DNA of 64,000 nt from Aedes albopictus (GCF_035046485.1 NC_085138.1:62798580-62862579); one strand, 5' to 3'. Shown: positions 51,336 through 62,462, numbered from the stretch's first letter. Numbers and translations are program-made. Notes: a model not told the origin generated them from the sequence alone.

Positions 51336-52230
51336 TATGAATAGATGTACATACATATTTAGCAGTTTTGTGAAAAATCTTCCACAATATTTTCTGAACA
51401 AACGCTCAGAAATTGTTTTATCTTACAAATAGTTGCCCACCCCGCATATCCAGCTGTCACAATTAATCGCAATTGATCGAAACCCATATCTTGCTTACCA
51501 AATACACTCAATACACGGCCCTTCAACGCCCTGATCATCGACTACGATCCAACAACATATGTATTTACCCGGCGCAAACAGCGTCAAACGCTAATGCAAA
51601 CATTTTCGCAATTTCACCTCCCTCGCCACCAGCACACTGCCTGCAACTCTGTATCAGCCGGTCATCATCATCATCATTGTCATCGCACCCACCTTCGCGC
51701 TCATAATGGCCATCCAGTTGTCGTTGTTGTTATCACCATTATCAATGCGTCATCCTACAATGTCATTTAGTGTGGGAGGAGTAGGGAAGGGGGCAACTTC
51801 AGCTATCATCATCGTCCGTCGACAACATTAGAGCGAGAGTGGTTTACAAGCGGTAGCGGTGGGGGTGGTGCAAGCATCAAAAGCAAACGCCCCCTCGCGG
51901 GCATTATTAGGCATATTAGAGGTGCACAAACAGCAACCGAAGCTCTCCGGTAAGTTCCATGGGGATGGGATTCAGTATGGTAGAGGCAAGGACGGGTCGG
52001 GTAACTGAATCGTGCACACTCCGTTTCAAAAGCTTGAGATCATCCCTAGAAAAACTCGCGAAATTCATTTCCTGAACGCGTCCCATCAAATTAACACTAA
52101 AGTTAATACACAATGGGTTGATCCAAATATTGAGTAACTAAAAATATGATAGTTTGTTTTAATTATTGCCTTCCACATGTAACAACTTTTGTATGTTAAA
52201 TTCTGAAATTGCGTATGAAGCGTAACACTG
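51336..52230. other. Non-repetitive island
   Basis: GC-richer part at 51530-51960 with ATCATCATC and GTTGTTGTT words and no repeat ends. No frame with a recognisable domain. Probably host non-coding DNA. Confidence 0.35.
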
Positions 52231-52234
52231 CACT

Positions 52235-52325
52235 TGACCCTCTTTTTGTTGGGATTGGGATTCGATCCCAGGTCTTCGGCGTGATAGTCACGGAGTTGAC
52301 CCATCACACCAGATCTACTCCACAC
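52235..52325 (-). mobile_element. tRNA-headed SINE fragment
   Basis: The minus strand reads GTGTGGAGTAGATCTGGTGT, GATGGGTCAACTCCGTGACT, ATCACGCCGAAGACC and box-B-like TGGGATCGAATCCCAATCCC. The same head type occurs at 17.6 kb and, without box B, at 25.4 kb. The 3' body is not seen here. Confidence 0.55.
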
Positions 52326-52508
52326 AATCGTTTGTATTCACAGCAGTGGATGCCAGAGCTTTGATGCTTGCGTTGATGATATATGATTGGGGAAGGGTTC
52401 ACACATTGGTGCTTGGATGCCAGGCGTAAGAAGCATTACTCTGAAGATGATGCGGCATAGTTCACTGCATTGCATAACTCATAGGCGTAATCTGATAGAT
52501 TGAAACTG
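52326..52508. other. Short unassigned spacer
   Basis: No motif recognised. Confidence 0.3.
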
Positions 52509-52686
52509 CCCAAGTAACACACTTGTCACCGAAGAGTCACGGCGGCGCAGCTTTTTGTTGCGCAGAAGTCACTATGACTTACTTTTAGCAAGTAAGTATT
52601 TATTTGTTAGAAGTAAGTCACAGTGACTTCTGCGCAACAAAAAGCTGCCCCGCCGTGACTCTTCGGTGACAAGTGTGTTACTTGGG
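52509..52686. mobile_element. Near-perfect palindromic MITE, CCCAAGTAACACAC ends
   Basis: The left arm CCCAAGTAACACACTTGTCA is mirrored by ...TGACAAGTGTGTTACTTGGG, and both continue CCGAAGAGTCACGGCG and GCAGCTTTTTGTTGCGCAG for about 75 bp with very few mismatches. TG lies on both sides. The loop is AT-rich. It is a MITE by structure, and its transcript would form a long hairpin. Confidence 0.85.
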
Positions 52687-53820
52687 TGTGCTGTGAAATC
52701 TGAATGGAACCCGTTTCTGTTTTTGGCAATGAGCACATGGATATACATGATTTGTATTGTAGAGAAGAGAGAGAGAGAAAGTAGATGGAAAGATAATTAA
52801 GTTGAGCGACCAGAGATTGAACCCAAGACCTTCTGCATACGAAACACAAGCAATATTGGTGGCTATCGCTTCTGTTTTGTGGAAGTGTAACTGATCTCTG
52901 TCTCCAAACTTTTGATCGGAGGTGTACCTTCTACGTTCGGTCGCGGTTAAATTGGTGATGATCCGGCGGGCGGGAGAAGCTGCGACATGGAGCGCATTCG
53001 GAATGCAAACTAGGGGGACTTGACTTCATTTTCGATGAGTGTGTTTATTCCGCTAATTTGTATCATTATCGAATGTTTGTGCATGCGAGGCCCTCCCCTG
53101 AGCCCCGAGCGAATCGGGCGTGGGTGCACCGCGAAACGCTCGATGTTTGCATGTAGTTAGGCAGCATCGGGAGAGTTTGATGGGTGGTGCTGCGTGTTGG
53201 TGGTTCTTTGATTACACAATAATATCATCGACTTGACCGGCGCTGTGACACCGCACAGCACCGTTCTATCGCGGGTTCGGGTTGAAACTAATTTAACCGA
53301 GTTGAATTGATTGATGTCATACAGAGGTCTGATGCGAGTGCGAGCACTAGTCAGCCGATGGTGATCATGGAAGCGACACGTGTCGCTTGGGCACCGAGAG
53401 GAGGGGAAGTTGTATCGAATGCAGTGCCGGCTCGTACGGTGGTTTCGTCCCGAACCGAGGCTCCGGGCAAATACGGCATGGTTACGGAGCTTGAAACTGA
53501 GAAATGAAAAAAGGAGCGAAGCATGGGTGCAGACAAAAATGCCTGCCTTTATGGCACAGCAATTTTCGATAATAATGACCCTTGAAACCGCACATTGCCT
53601 GCACAATTACCAACCACACCGTGTGATGCAGCATAGTGCCCTTCAGTCTGGACGTTAATTTCACTACGTCGGAAAAATGGCTTTGAAGAGAGCCGTTTTT
53701 CAACACTTTCGTAGCTTTGTGAGTCGGTAATGTGAAAATATCGTTTTCACAGTCAATAATATTGATAGGCCCTGAACTTTATTACTTGTTTATCAACCTA
53801 GACTTGTAAAACCCTCTACA
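52687..53820. other. Mostly non-repetitive sequence with a tRNA-like stretch
   Basis: At about 52800-52870 the minus strand has CTTGGGTTCAATCTCTGGTC (box-B-like) after a possible head, perhaps an old SINE. A GA microsatellite lies at 52766-52778. The GC-richer segment 52930-53660 has overlapping frames on both strands but no recognisable domain or splice context. Confidence 0.35.
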
Positions 53821-53824
53821 TATA

Positions 53825-54610
53825 TCCCAAGTAACAGTGAATGCTGAACAGGGAGAGTATAAGCTTAACAGTGGCTGGATAATGGTGTCAGTGGCTGAAC
53901 ACAATGACACCTCAGGTCTGAAGTATGGCTTGTTCAATCTCTATAATCAGCAATACATAGATGGCTGAATATCAAGTTGAATAGTATATTCTTCATCTGT
54001 GTAACCAGCTTTAAAGCATACACCAACATGCAGAATTAATCATCTGTTGTTCAACCTTCTATCCAATATTTTTGACAACTGACCCGAGCATGTTTTCGTG
54101 AAATTCACATCGCTTCTTTAGCTTAAATACAGGCTTAGTTCAAATTACGTTCTTCACTATTCAGACACAACAAGTAATGATCTTGTTTTCGAGGATACGT
54201 ATACACTTGTGCGTGTGTGTGTGTGTGTGGTGCAGGTGCTAAGGTGGGTGACTATAAATCAGTAGGCCCAAGTTCGATTTCCAGTTTTCCAACAGACTAA
54301 TTTATACATTCCAGAACATCTCTTCTGGAAAAAGAAGCAGCGAATGGTAAAAATAGGATCACGAAAGTGCTTTTATATTTTTTTTACAATTTATTGTTAA
54401 ATTTAATTGATTACAGATTAAGCACATATTAAGCCTTAAATCAGCCTTTCAAAGAACTTAAATCAGCTAAAGGTTGAATAAAATAACCAATATTAGATGT
54501 TTAGGAGCTGAATAAAGGATTGTACCTCTTGTGCTCAGCTTTTGTTAAAATGAAGGCTGATTTTAAATATGTGGAGAAACGTTTCTACAGCATCAAATTG
54601 TTAGCTGGGA
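53825..54610. mobile_element. MITE-like element with TCCCAAGTAACA ends
   Basis: The left end TCCCAAGTAACAGTGAATGC and the inverse of the right end TCCCAGCTAACAATTTGATG align with ATGCTG following in both. The interior is rich in GGCTGAAT/ATTCAGCC words. It includes a GT microsatellite (about 54212-54230) and, after it, a weak tRNA-like AAGTTCGATTTCC. No coding frame. Confidence 0.55.
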
Positions 54611-54924
54611 TGTCTCACAGAGAAAATAAGGAACATTAGTTTGACCAGGGTCTTATCCTTTTCATCAATTTAACTGTTTTTCAGATTGTTTGGAGCCTTA
54701 TTCTACAGAAACGCTCACTGAATATCCTAATCCTTCTGAAGCTACATTTTCGTTTCCAACTCCTCGAACTATCTTTTATATTTCCAGGCACGATAAAAGC
54801 AGGGTATTTTGTTACACAGATCCTATTGAAATCATCCCAGCAATTCCTATCCCCCCAACCTCCCGGAAACTGCGAGCAGCCTTGAGGAAGATCGGGCAAC
54901 CAACGCTGGTGGTAGCTTTGGTCG
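54611..54924. other. Unassigned sequence leading into an RTE 5' fragment
   Basis: A short plus-strand frame (54690-54932) shows no domain. It may be the distal 5'UTR of an RTE, because it directly precedes a recognisable piece, but I cannot align it with the other copies. Confidence 0.3.
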
Positions 54925-55015
54925 TAGGCTGAGCGTCTGTTCTCCAGGAGGTGCGGCTCACAACAGCATCTGATCCTGTATTTAACTACGATCGATTGCG
55001 GCTCTTGACGAACAA
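54925..55015 (+). pseudogene. RTE 5'UTR fragment
   Basis: TGAGCGTCTGTTCTCCAGGA followed by GGTGCGGCTCACAACAGC matches the 5' region of the 20.1-kb copy and the minus-strand 17.5-kb copy (ACAACAGCGTCTGCTTCC). No coding part follows. Confidence 0.6.
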
Positions 55016-55335
55016 GCGCTCCAGTGTTCTTGCTAAGCAGTGTTAAGGTCTTCCTTCAGCAAAGTTGTCGAGATTTACACTTTTATGACTCATTTTGATC
55101 TAGATCTGCTGAAACTGATCAACATTCAAAACGACGCTGTAGTGTTCTCGGTTGGAGTTTTCGACAAAGTGCATTGGATTGATTAGTAATACTTTTTCAG
55201 GTCTTCAGTTTTGATCTAGATCTGCTGGAACTGATCTAGGTAAGTTTTATCTTTCAATACGACGGTCTAGTGTTCTCGATATGCATCCTAGTGGATTGGA
55301 GTCTTCGCTAAGTGCTTTGGATTGGATGGTACATA
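55016..55335. other. Unassigned sequence with GATCTAGATCTGCTG repeats
   Basis: TTTTGATCTAGATCTGCTGA at 55094 and 55211, and a variant at 55702 beyond the MITE, suggest a short diverged tandem repeat of about 110-120 bp once the MITE is removed. No gene. Confidence 0.35.
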
Positions 55336-55338
55336 CTA

Positions 55339-55679
55339 CCCAAGCAACACACATGCATTAGCGGAGCCAGCATTTTCTTTTTTCTTACTCACTCTCCTAA
55401 ACATGCACGAGAAAGAAACAGATGGAAGAGGGGGCAGTTTGCCTCCTCTTTCATCTCGCTCATTTTCCTGCATGTTTAGGAGAGTGAGTAAGAAAAAAGA
55501 AAAAGCTGGCTCCGCTAATGCACACATGTCATATAAGAGTTACGGCAGCGCAAGTTTTGGTTGTATAGAAACAAAATTTGACGTATTTCTAACGTTATGT
55601 TGAAATTACATCATATAAACTTCTATAGAACAAAAACTTGCGCTGCCGAATATTTTATATGACATGCGTGTTGCTTGGG
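55339..55679. mobile_element. TA-flanked palindromic MITE, CCCAAGCAACACAC ends
   Basis: TA at 55337-55338 and 55680-55681. The left arm CCCAAGCAACACACATG is interrupted by a second element, then continues TCATATAAGAGTTACGGCAG and CGCAAGTTTTGGTTGTATAG. The right arm returns these inverted and ends CATGCGTGTTGCTTGGG. Outer length without the insert is about 170 bp, close to that of the related MITE at 52.5 kb. Confidence 0.85.
55356..55520. mobile_element. Inner palindromic MITE with 8-bp target duplication
   Basis: CACACATG at 55348-55355 and 55521-55528 flanks a 165-bp palindrome with ends CATTAGCGGAGCCAGC and GCTGGCTCCGCTAATG. Arms are about 65 bp (TCTTTTTTCTTACTCACTCT on one arm). The 8-bp duplication suggests hAT or another 8-bp-TSD transposase (family knowledge). 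Confidence 0.85.
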
Positions 55680-55805
55680 TACATTTGTATGTCTTCGGTT
55701 TTACTTTAGATCTGCTTTAACTGATTTAGATCAGTTGTATCTAATCATATAGTGTTCTAGATATTCATCCTGAAGCCAGGTTGGAGTATTTGAAGACAGG
55801 TCTTG

Positions 55806-55878
55806 GGTTTATTGGTGCCACATTCACAAGCCTTCGATAATTAATATCGAATGCTTGTCATTGTGGCACCAATAAACC
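55806..55878. mobile_element. 73-bp near-perfect inverted repeat
   Basis: GGTTTATTGGTGCCACA and TGTGGCACCAATAAACC are the ends, with ACAAGCCTTCGATA and TATCGAATGCTTGT further in. The centre is AATTAA. There is no clear duplication outside. It is either a very small MITE or a hairpin. Confidence 0.55.
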
Positions 55879-55984
55879 AATATGATTGGCTGTAACTCAA
55901 GCTGTGACTGCTCTAGATTATTATTATTTTTTATTTAGAATGTCTTTCTAACTAGAACTTGCATATTAAACGGTTGTAGTCTTC

Positions 55985-58900
55985 GGAAAAGTTGTTAAAA
56001 TTTTGAAGGGAAACTGAGAGGAATTTCTGAAGAAATCACTTCAAGAACCCCTGGAGCAATCCCTGGAAGAATTCCCGGAGCAATCCCTGGATGAATTTCT
56101 GAAAGTATACCTGAAAGACTTCCTGGATAAATTCCATGAAGAATCCTTAGAGAAATTTCAGAAGAAATTTCTTAAGGAATTTCTAGAAGAAATCCTAGAT
56201 ATATTTCTAGAGACATTCCTGGATGAATTCTGGAAGGGATCCCTAGAAAAAATCTGAAGAAATCTCTTGAGAAATTCCTAGAGGAAATCTTAGAAAAACT
56301 TCTGAAGCAATCCCTGGAAGAATTCTTGGAGAAACCCTTGAAGGAATTCCTGGAGGAATTCCTGAAGCAATTCCTGGAAAAAAATCTAGAGAGAATCCTG
56401 GAAGAATGTCTGGAAGAACTTCCGAAAAAATTCAGGCGGAATTCCTGGAGCAATTGTTGGAGAAATTCCTGGATGAATTCTTGGAGCAATCCCTGGAAGA
56501 ATTCCTGGAAGCATTTCTAGAGGAATCTCCAGAGGAATTCTGGGAGTAATTGCAGGAGAAATTTCCAATAAAATCCCTTGAGAAGTTCCAGGACAGTTTC
56601 CTGAAAGAATTCTTGGAGAAATTCCTGGAGGATTTCCTGGAGGAATCTTCAAAGAATTTCCTGGAGGAATCTCTGGGAAAATCCCTGGAGAGATTCGTAA
56701 AGGGAAATCCCTGAAGGTATTCCATGAGGATTCACTACAGAAATTCTTGAAAGAATTACTGGATGAATTTCTCTAGAGGAATTCTGGGAAATTTTTATTT
56801 CTGGAAAAATCCCTTGAGAAATTTCTGGAAGAATTTCTAGAGGAATTTCTGAAACACTTGCTGGAGAAATCCTCGAAGAAATTTGGAGGATTTCCTGGAG
56901 AAATTCCTTGAGATATTGCAGGAGGAACTCCTGGAGTAATTGATAACTTAATTTCTAAAGGATGCCCAGGATCAATTCGTAGATCAATTCCTGGAGAAAT
57001 TCATGGAGGGATACCTGGATAAAATTCTGGAGGAATGCCTGGAGGAATCCCTAGATGTATTCCTGTGGAAATTGCAAGAGGAATCCCTGAAAAAATTCCT
57101 AGACGAATCTCATGAGGGATACATGAAAAAATAGTGGATGAATTTCTGGAGGGATCTCTAGAGAAACTCTAAAAAAAAACTCTTAAAAATCCCTTGTGAA
57201 ACTCCTGGATGAATTTCCTAAAGAAATTCTCTAAGGCATTTGTGAAGGGATCCCTGTAGGAATCCTTGAAGAAATTTGTGGAGAAATCTCTGGAAAAATC
57301 CTGGTGCAATTCCTGGAGAAATCACTGCAGCAATTCCTGGATGAAAATCTGGAAGAATTCCTGAAGGAATCCCTGGAAAAAATCCAAAGAAAATCCTTAT
57401 AGAATTTCTGAATGAATTGCTGGCAGAATTTATGAAGGTATTCCTAGAATAATCCTTGAAGAAATTCCTGGGCTAATTCGGGTGAAATCCTCGAGGAGAC
57501 CCTGGAGAAACTCCTGGATGAAATCCTGCAATGAATTTCCGGAGAAATTCCCGGAGGAGTTCTTGGATTCTTGGAGGAATATCTGAAACAGTTCCTGGAG
57601 AAATCTCTGCAAGAATCCAAGAAGGATTCCCTGGAAGAATGCCTTGATTAATTCCTGGAGAAATGCCGAGGAGAATTCCTGGTGGAATTCTTTGGGGAAT
57701 CTCTGAAGTAATTCCTGGAGAAATCTTTAGAGGAATACCGTGGGAGTCTCTGGATCCTTGGAGGAAACCTTGACGAATTCCTTGAATTCTTGTAGGAATC
57801 CTTGAGGAAATCTCTGGAGAAATGCCTGGACGAAGTCCTGATGGAATGCATGAAGGAAACCTTGGAGGAATTCTTCGAGGGATCCCTGGAGGAATTCATG
57901 AAGGAATCTCCTGAGGAACTCCTAAAGAATTTCCCGACAGAATTTCTGGATTAATCTCTGCAGGAATACGTGGAGATTGCTTACAGAAATTCCCCCGCAG
58001 GAATTAACAAAGGAATCCCTCAAAGAGGAATTCATGAAGACATTTCTGGAGGAATCTCCGAAGGAATTCGTAGAGAAATACCAGGAATAATTCCTGATGA
58101 TGAAATTCTTTGAGAAATTTTGAAAGAATCATAAGAAGAGTTCGTGTTAGAATCTCTGTAGCAGTTCCTGAAGAAAACCGTAGAGGAATACCTGAAGAAA
58201 CTGCAGCAGGAATCCCGGAAGCAATTTCAAGAAGTATTCCCAAGTAAATCTCTAAACAGTTCCTGCAGGAAGTACTGCATTGATTCCTGGAAGAATTCCT
58301 CAAAGAATATAAGGAGGAATTCCTGGAGGAATCCAAAGAAGAGTTCACGAGAGAATCTTTGGAATATTTTTTTTAAATGGGTTGTTCCAGAAAGAATCAC
58401 AGAAGGGATGTCCGAGCCCTTGATAATTTATTGGAGGAATCGCTGGAAGATTTCCTGAAAGAATCCCTGGAAAAAATCCCTGGAGGATATCCTAGAGGAA
58501 TGCCTGTGTAGGGACTCTCGGAGCAATTTCTAGGGAAGCTCGTGGAGGAATCTCTAGAAGAATTTCTAGATGAATTTCTGGAGGAATTTCAAGAGGAATC
58601 TCAAGAGACATTTCTGTAGGAATCCCTGGAGGATTTTTAAGAGGTATCCTTGCAGCAATTTCCAGAGGAATCTTTGAAATAATTTTTGGAGAAATCCCTG
58701 GAATAATTCCTGGGGGAATCCCTGAAGAAATTCGTAAAAGAAACTCTTGAGGAATTCCTGTAGGAACCCTAGGGAGAATTCTTGAAGATATTATAGATGA
58801 AATTCTTGGAGAAATCCTGAAGCAATCCTAAGAAAAGTTCGTGGAGGAACTCCTTGGGGAGTCCCTGTAGCAGTTCCCAAAGAAATCCTCACTGGAGTTC

Positions 58901-59085
58901 TTGAAGAAACCCAAAGAGGAATCCTGGAAGCAATTCCAAGTGGCATTAATAAGAGAATTCCAAAACAGTCCCTGGAGTAAGTACTGGATTAATTCCTGTA
59001 GAAGTTCTTGAAAGAATTCCAGGAGGAATTCGTGAAGAAATCTCATAAGAAATTCCAGAAGCAATCCCATGAAAAAATCCTTACC
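55985..59085. repeat. 12-bp GAATTC minisatellite, G-rich sense
   Basis: Units like GGAGAAATTCCTGGAGGAAT run for about 3.1 kb with one sense, opposite to that of the 46.7-49.95 kb array. Period is 12 bp, with short runs where a unit is lost. Frames on the minus strand (SSRN) and plus strand (FLEE) are open because GAATTC units contain few stops. Confidence 0.85.
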
Positions 59086-59164
59086 TAGAAAAAATATATG
59101 AAAGAATCCGTGTCTGCCATAAATTCTGGACGAATTATTGTTGTAACTTTTGGGTGTACTTCCA

Positions 59165-59600
59165 ACAGAAGAAGCTGCAGTCTAAAAAGATTCACCTACG
59201 CATAAAGTGCACCATGTACAAGAAGCTGACAAGACCGGTGGTCCTCTACGGACACGAGACATGGACCATACTCAAAGAGTACTGCAAGCACTCAGAGTTT
59301 TGAAACGACGCGTGCTAAGGGAGATTTTCGGTGGTGTGCAGGAAAACGGTATGTGGCGTTGCGCACTTCGGCGAACCCAGCATCCAGAAGGTGGCCAAAC
59401 CCGGAAGGATACGTTGGGCAGGGCATGTTGCAAGAATGCCAGGCAACAACCAGCAAGATTAATGTTCGTTATTGATTCGGTTGGTACTAGAAGGCGTTCA
59501 ATCACAGAAAGCACGATGGGAGGACCATGTCGAACGTGATCTGGCGAGTATTGTATTTCTTATTTTGAATGTAATGTTGAACAAATAAATATTTGTTATT
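59165..59600 (+). pseudogene. RTE 3'-end fragment
   Basis: It opens with KLQSKKIHLRIKCTMYKKLT, then RPVVLYGHETWT, an ALRVLKRRVLREIFGGVQEN block, the frame-shifted RTQHPEGGQTRKDTLGRACC and KNARQQPARLMFV. The downstream AACAAATAAATATTTG at about 59580 carries an AATAAA and is probably the 3'UTR. It aligns with the 3' part of the 14.0-17.6 kb copy and lacks the catalytic domains. Confidence 0.8.
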
Positions 59601-61400
59601 TTAGTATGCCCGTACTTGTCTCACTAGGCATCATCAGGCAAAAACAGCAATCGACCTTCGAACCTCAACTGCTCCCCATTTCCACCATTCAAGCAAAATC
59701 CTAAACTGTAAACCGCATTTTCCTCCGATCCTCCGTATTTAATTTCGCGACGTCCAACACCCAAGTCCATATGTGCTAATGCCATGTGGCTTCAGAATGT
59801 CCAAGAATGGAAAAAGAAAATTGTGGAATTCTACTGGACTCAATTGTGGTTGTGTCCCATTTCATACCGATGATCATTATCAACGACGACGACGACGACG
59901 GTGTGGTGTTGGGACGACACCTTTTTCAGCCAAGGTGCTCTCCTCTTTGGCTGGACTTACTCGTTCGCTCGCTCGCTACTCCACGTGGAGTGTGGTGGGC
60001 TCCGAAGGTTCCCGGACTCTGGACACTCTGTGGACAGTCATGTGCGAAGCGAGCAGACACCGCCCGACGACCCCGTTGATGGTCACTTTTGTGCGCCTCT
60101 TCTTACCTTTCGTGTGTGCGAGTGCATCCCCGGGAATGACTTTGACGATGCATTGTGTCCACCACCCATCTGATGGCAGAGCGGCGGGCTTTATTTCTCG
60201 TGTGCTTTGGAGCTGGAAGAAGCTTGCGGGAGTGTTCTTGTTGTTTCTCTCGGTTCTTTTGGGTTTTCTCGGCTGTTACCGGGTTTGCCGTGTTTGGTCG
60301 GCTGTTATTGTTGCTGATGATTGCAGTTATTATCGTTATTTTGTTCCACGCTTTGTTGGCTTAAACTATGATGAGTTCTCGGACTTTACTTAGTAGTGGT
60401 TTCTTTGTTAAGCTTCTTGGGAATTATGGTGGCAATCGGGAGAACTTAACGGTACAATTTATCTGGTGAAGTAAGTAGAGTTTTTAACAAAGTCGTAATT
60501 TGTCTTGCTTTTAGATAACATGCCTTATTGGAATAGCAAATCTGTATTTGCTGCTTTAAAGATTTGCAGTTAGATGGGATACCAAATTGATAATTTGGAG
60601 CAACTATGCAATTTACAAATGATGCTCAACAGCTTTTGTATGGTTGTTTAGATTGTAGAAAAACGCTTGAAATTATTGTTTTCACACGAGAAAATCAAAT
60701 GAATTCTTTCAACCAATTTCTTCCTGTTCCAACAATTCATTCAATTTCCACCATCACTCACTGTACGTATAAAAACGATTCCATCTCTTCCTCACTAGAA
60801 CCACATTAAATACCCAGATAGCAATCGCTTTCGGAAATTACCGGTATCAATCATTCCGGAGCACGGCTCAAAGAACACGCACTCCGTCGTCTGTTCTTGG
60901 TGGTGCGGCTTCACTTAATTTCCCGCCGTGTGTGTCTCATTTTGTCTTAATGTCGGCACGACCACGGTTGAGCCCGCGCCGATTAAAATCTACCATTCGC
61001 CGCCACCATCGCCGCCGGAGCCGCCGTGCAAGCAGACATACAGAAGAATCCAAATAACACCTTTTGGAATCACCTTCTCGACGAACCCATCACTCACTCG
61101 CGATTCGATCCCGATCTTGCACATCTCTGTTGAAGCTAGTTGTTGCTGATCGAAAGCATTCCCGTATATGAATGTAATGTTGGGGAGAGCGGGGCGAATT
61201 AACGCTTTGAAATCAATCCACGCTGCACATGGAAAATTTATTAATATTCTTGCCTTCTCAAAAATTGAAATTGTGACTGAGTCACATACGAGAGACACCC
61301 TGAAATTGAGTTATGCGTTATGTGATCAAAGTTGAACAGCTAGATAGTTAGTAAGTGTTATATTGAATTGTGGGCGAAAAAACATAAGACACCGAAGACG
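59601..61400. other. Non-repetitive island
   Basis: No repeat family except short CGACGACGACG and GCTCGCTCGCT words. The 206-codon plus-strand frame (59773-60393) overlaps two other open frames and shows no domain, hydrophobic pattern or splice evidence that would support it. A proline-rich stretch, SPPPSPPEPP, occurs in a short frame at 60928-61149. Probably host intron or intergenic DNA with possible regulatory content. Confidence 0.4.
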
Positions 61401-61422
61401 TATACATGGTAGTACTAGATTA

Positions 61423-61519
61423 AGTAAAAAGAAAATCGTGTTAAGTACTGTTCAGTACTTAACACGATTTTCTTTTTATTTACAGATATTCCCCTAACAA
61501 GCCCAGGTTCATCATCATC
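61423..61519. mobile_element. 97-bp hairpin insertion with 12-bp target duplication
   Basis: AGTACTAGATTA occurs at 61411-61422 and 61520-61531. The insert contains a perfect 26-bp inverted repeat (61425-61450 and 61453-61478) with a two-base loop, then a unique stretch ending in (CAT)n-like TTCATCATCATC. A short simple-repeat tail and a 12-bp duplication resemble target-primed retrotransposition; the hairpin suggests a snap-back or twin-primed cDNA. Confidence 0.6.
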
Positions 61520-61531
61520 AGTACTAGATTA

Positions 61532-61586
61532 CCCAAACCGCATGTACAAAAAAGACGCACACTACATAATATGGACAGCTACAAAT
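61532..61586. other. Short spacer between two insertions
   Basis: No motif recognised. Confidence 0.3.
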
Positions 61587-61598
61587 AACTCTTTGTAT

Positions 61599-61777
61599 CT
61601 TGTACCGAATTTTCGAACCCTCTAAGCAAAGTACCCTCTTCGAATGAGTGTAATCAGTTTTGTACCTTTTAATTCCGCCCTAATTGCTTATCCTTTGACA
61701 GATACGCGTATTTCGACTACCACTTGTAATCCAATTAGGGCGGAATTAAAAGGGGCAATACTGATTACACTCATTCG
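61599..61777. mobile_element. Fold-back insertion with 12-bp target duplication
   Basis: AACTCTTTGTAT occurs at 61587-61598 and 61778-61789. Inside, 61639-61686 and 61732-61779 are inverted repeats of about 48 bp (CGAATGAGTGTAATCAG, TTAATTCCGCCCTAATTG). The left 40 bp is not mirrored. It resembles a SINE or LINE end inserted with inversion. Confidence 0.65.
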
Positions 61778-61789
61778 AACTCTTTGTAT

Positions 61790-61854
61790 GTTCATGTTAT
61801 ATGTAAAACCGCTTTTGATAATTAATGTTTTATGTCTCTGTCTGTATATCAATT
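61790..61854. other. Short spacer
   Basis: No motif recognised. Confidence 0.3.
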
Positions 61855-62405
61855 AAAATGAATTCCTCCAGAAATTCTAACACGGTTTACCCAAGGAGTT
61901 TTACTTGGTCTTATATCAGAAGTTTCTCGGGAAATTTCGAAATAAATTTCGAAACTGGTCAGAAATTTCATCCGAAATTCCTCCCGGAGTTTCATGAGGG
62001 GTTCTATAGAAAATTCCTTCACCGATTCCTACAGAAGTTAATGCTTGTATTCCTTTATGTCTTTTTTCACACGTTTCGGAAACAATTAATTCTGGAACGC
62101 CAGATTTTTTACCACGAGTTTTTTTTTTAGATTTCTTCGCAAATTCTTCTGGAAATTTCTCGAGAAATCCTTCGAGGGTTTCTAGGGGTTTCCTTTAGAA
62201 ATTCAAATTTTTTCGAAAACTTTTTCAGAAATTACTGTTTAAATGTATCCAGAGATTTCTTTAGATACAACTCCATTTATTCAGGAATTTTCTGTGCCAT
62301 TTATTTGAATTGCTGCAGATAATATTTCAGAATCTATAACTAAGGATATTTTAAGGAATTTTTCATGATTTTTATGAACATATACCAATAGAGGATTCTT
62401 CAGTT
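61855..62405. repeat. Eroded 12-bp minisatellite, C-rich sense
   Basis: GAATTCCTCCAGAAATTC, CCGAAATTCCTCCCGGAG and AGAAATTCCTTCACCG-type units recur up to about 62300, heavily diverged. Confidence 0.5.
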
Positions 62406-62462
62406 TTCCAGGTATGATTCAAAGACGTAAACACTTGAAGTATTTTAGGCAAAGTACGTTTA

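Noticed and set aside
59773..60393. 206-codon plus-strand frame in unique DNA
   Set aside because: Three frames overlap here; no recognisable domain; amino-acid order looks random; no splice context.
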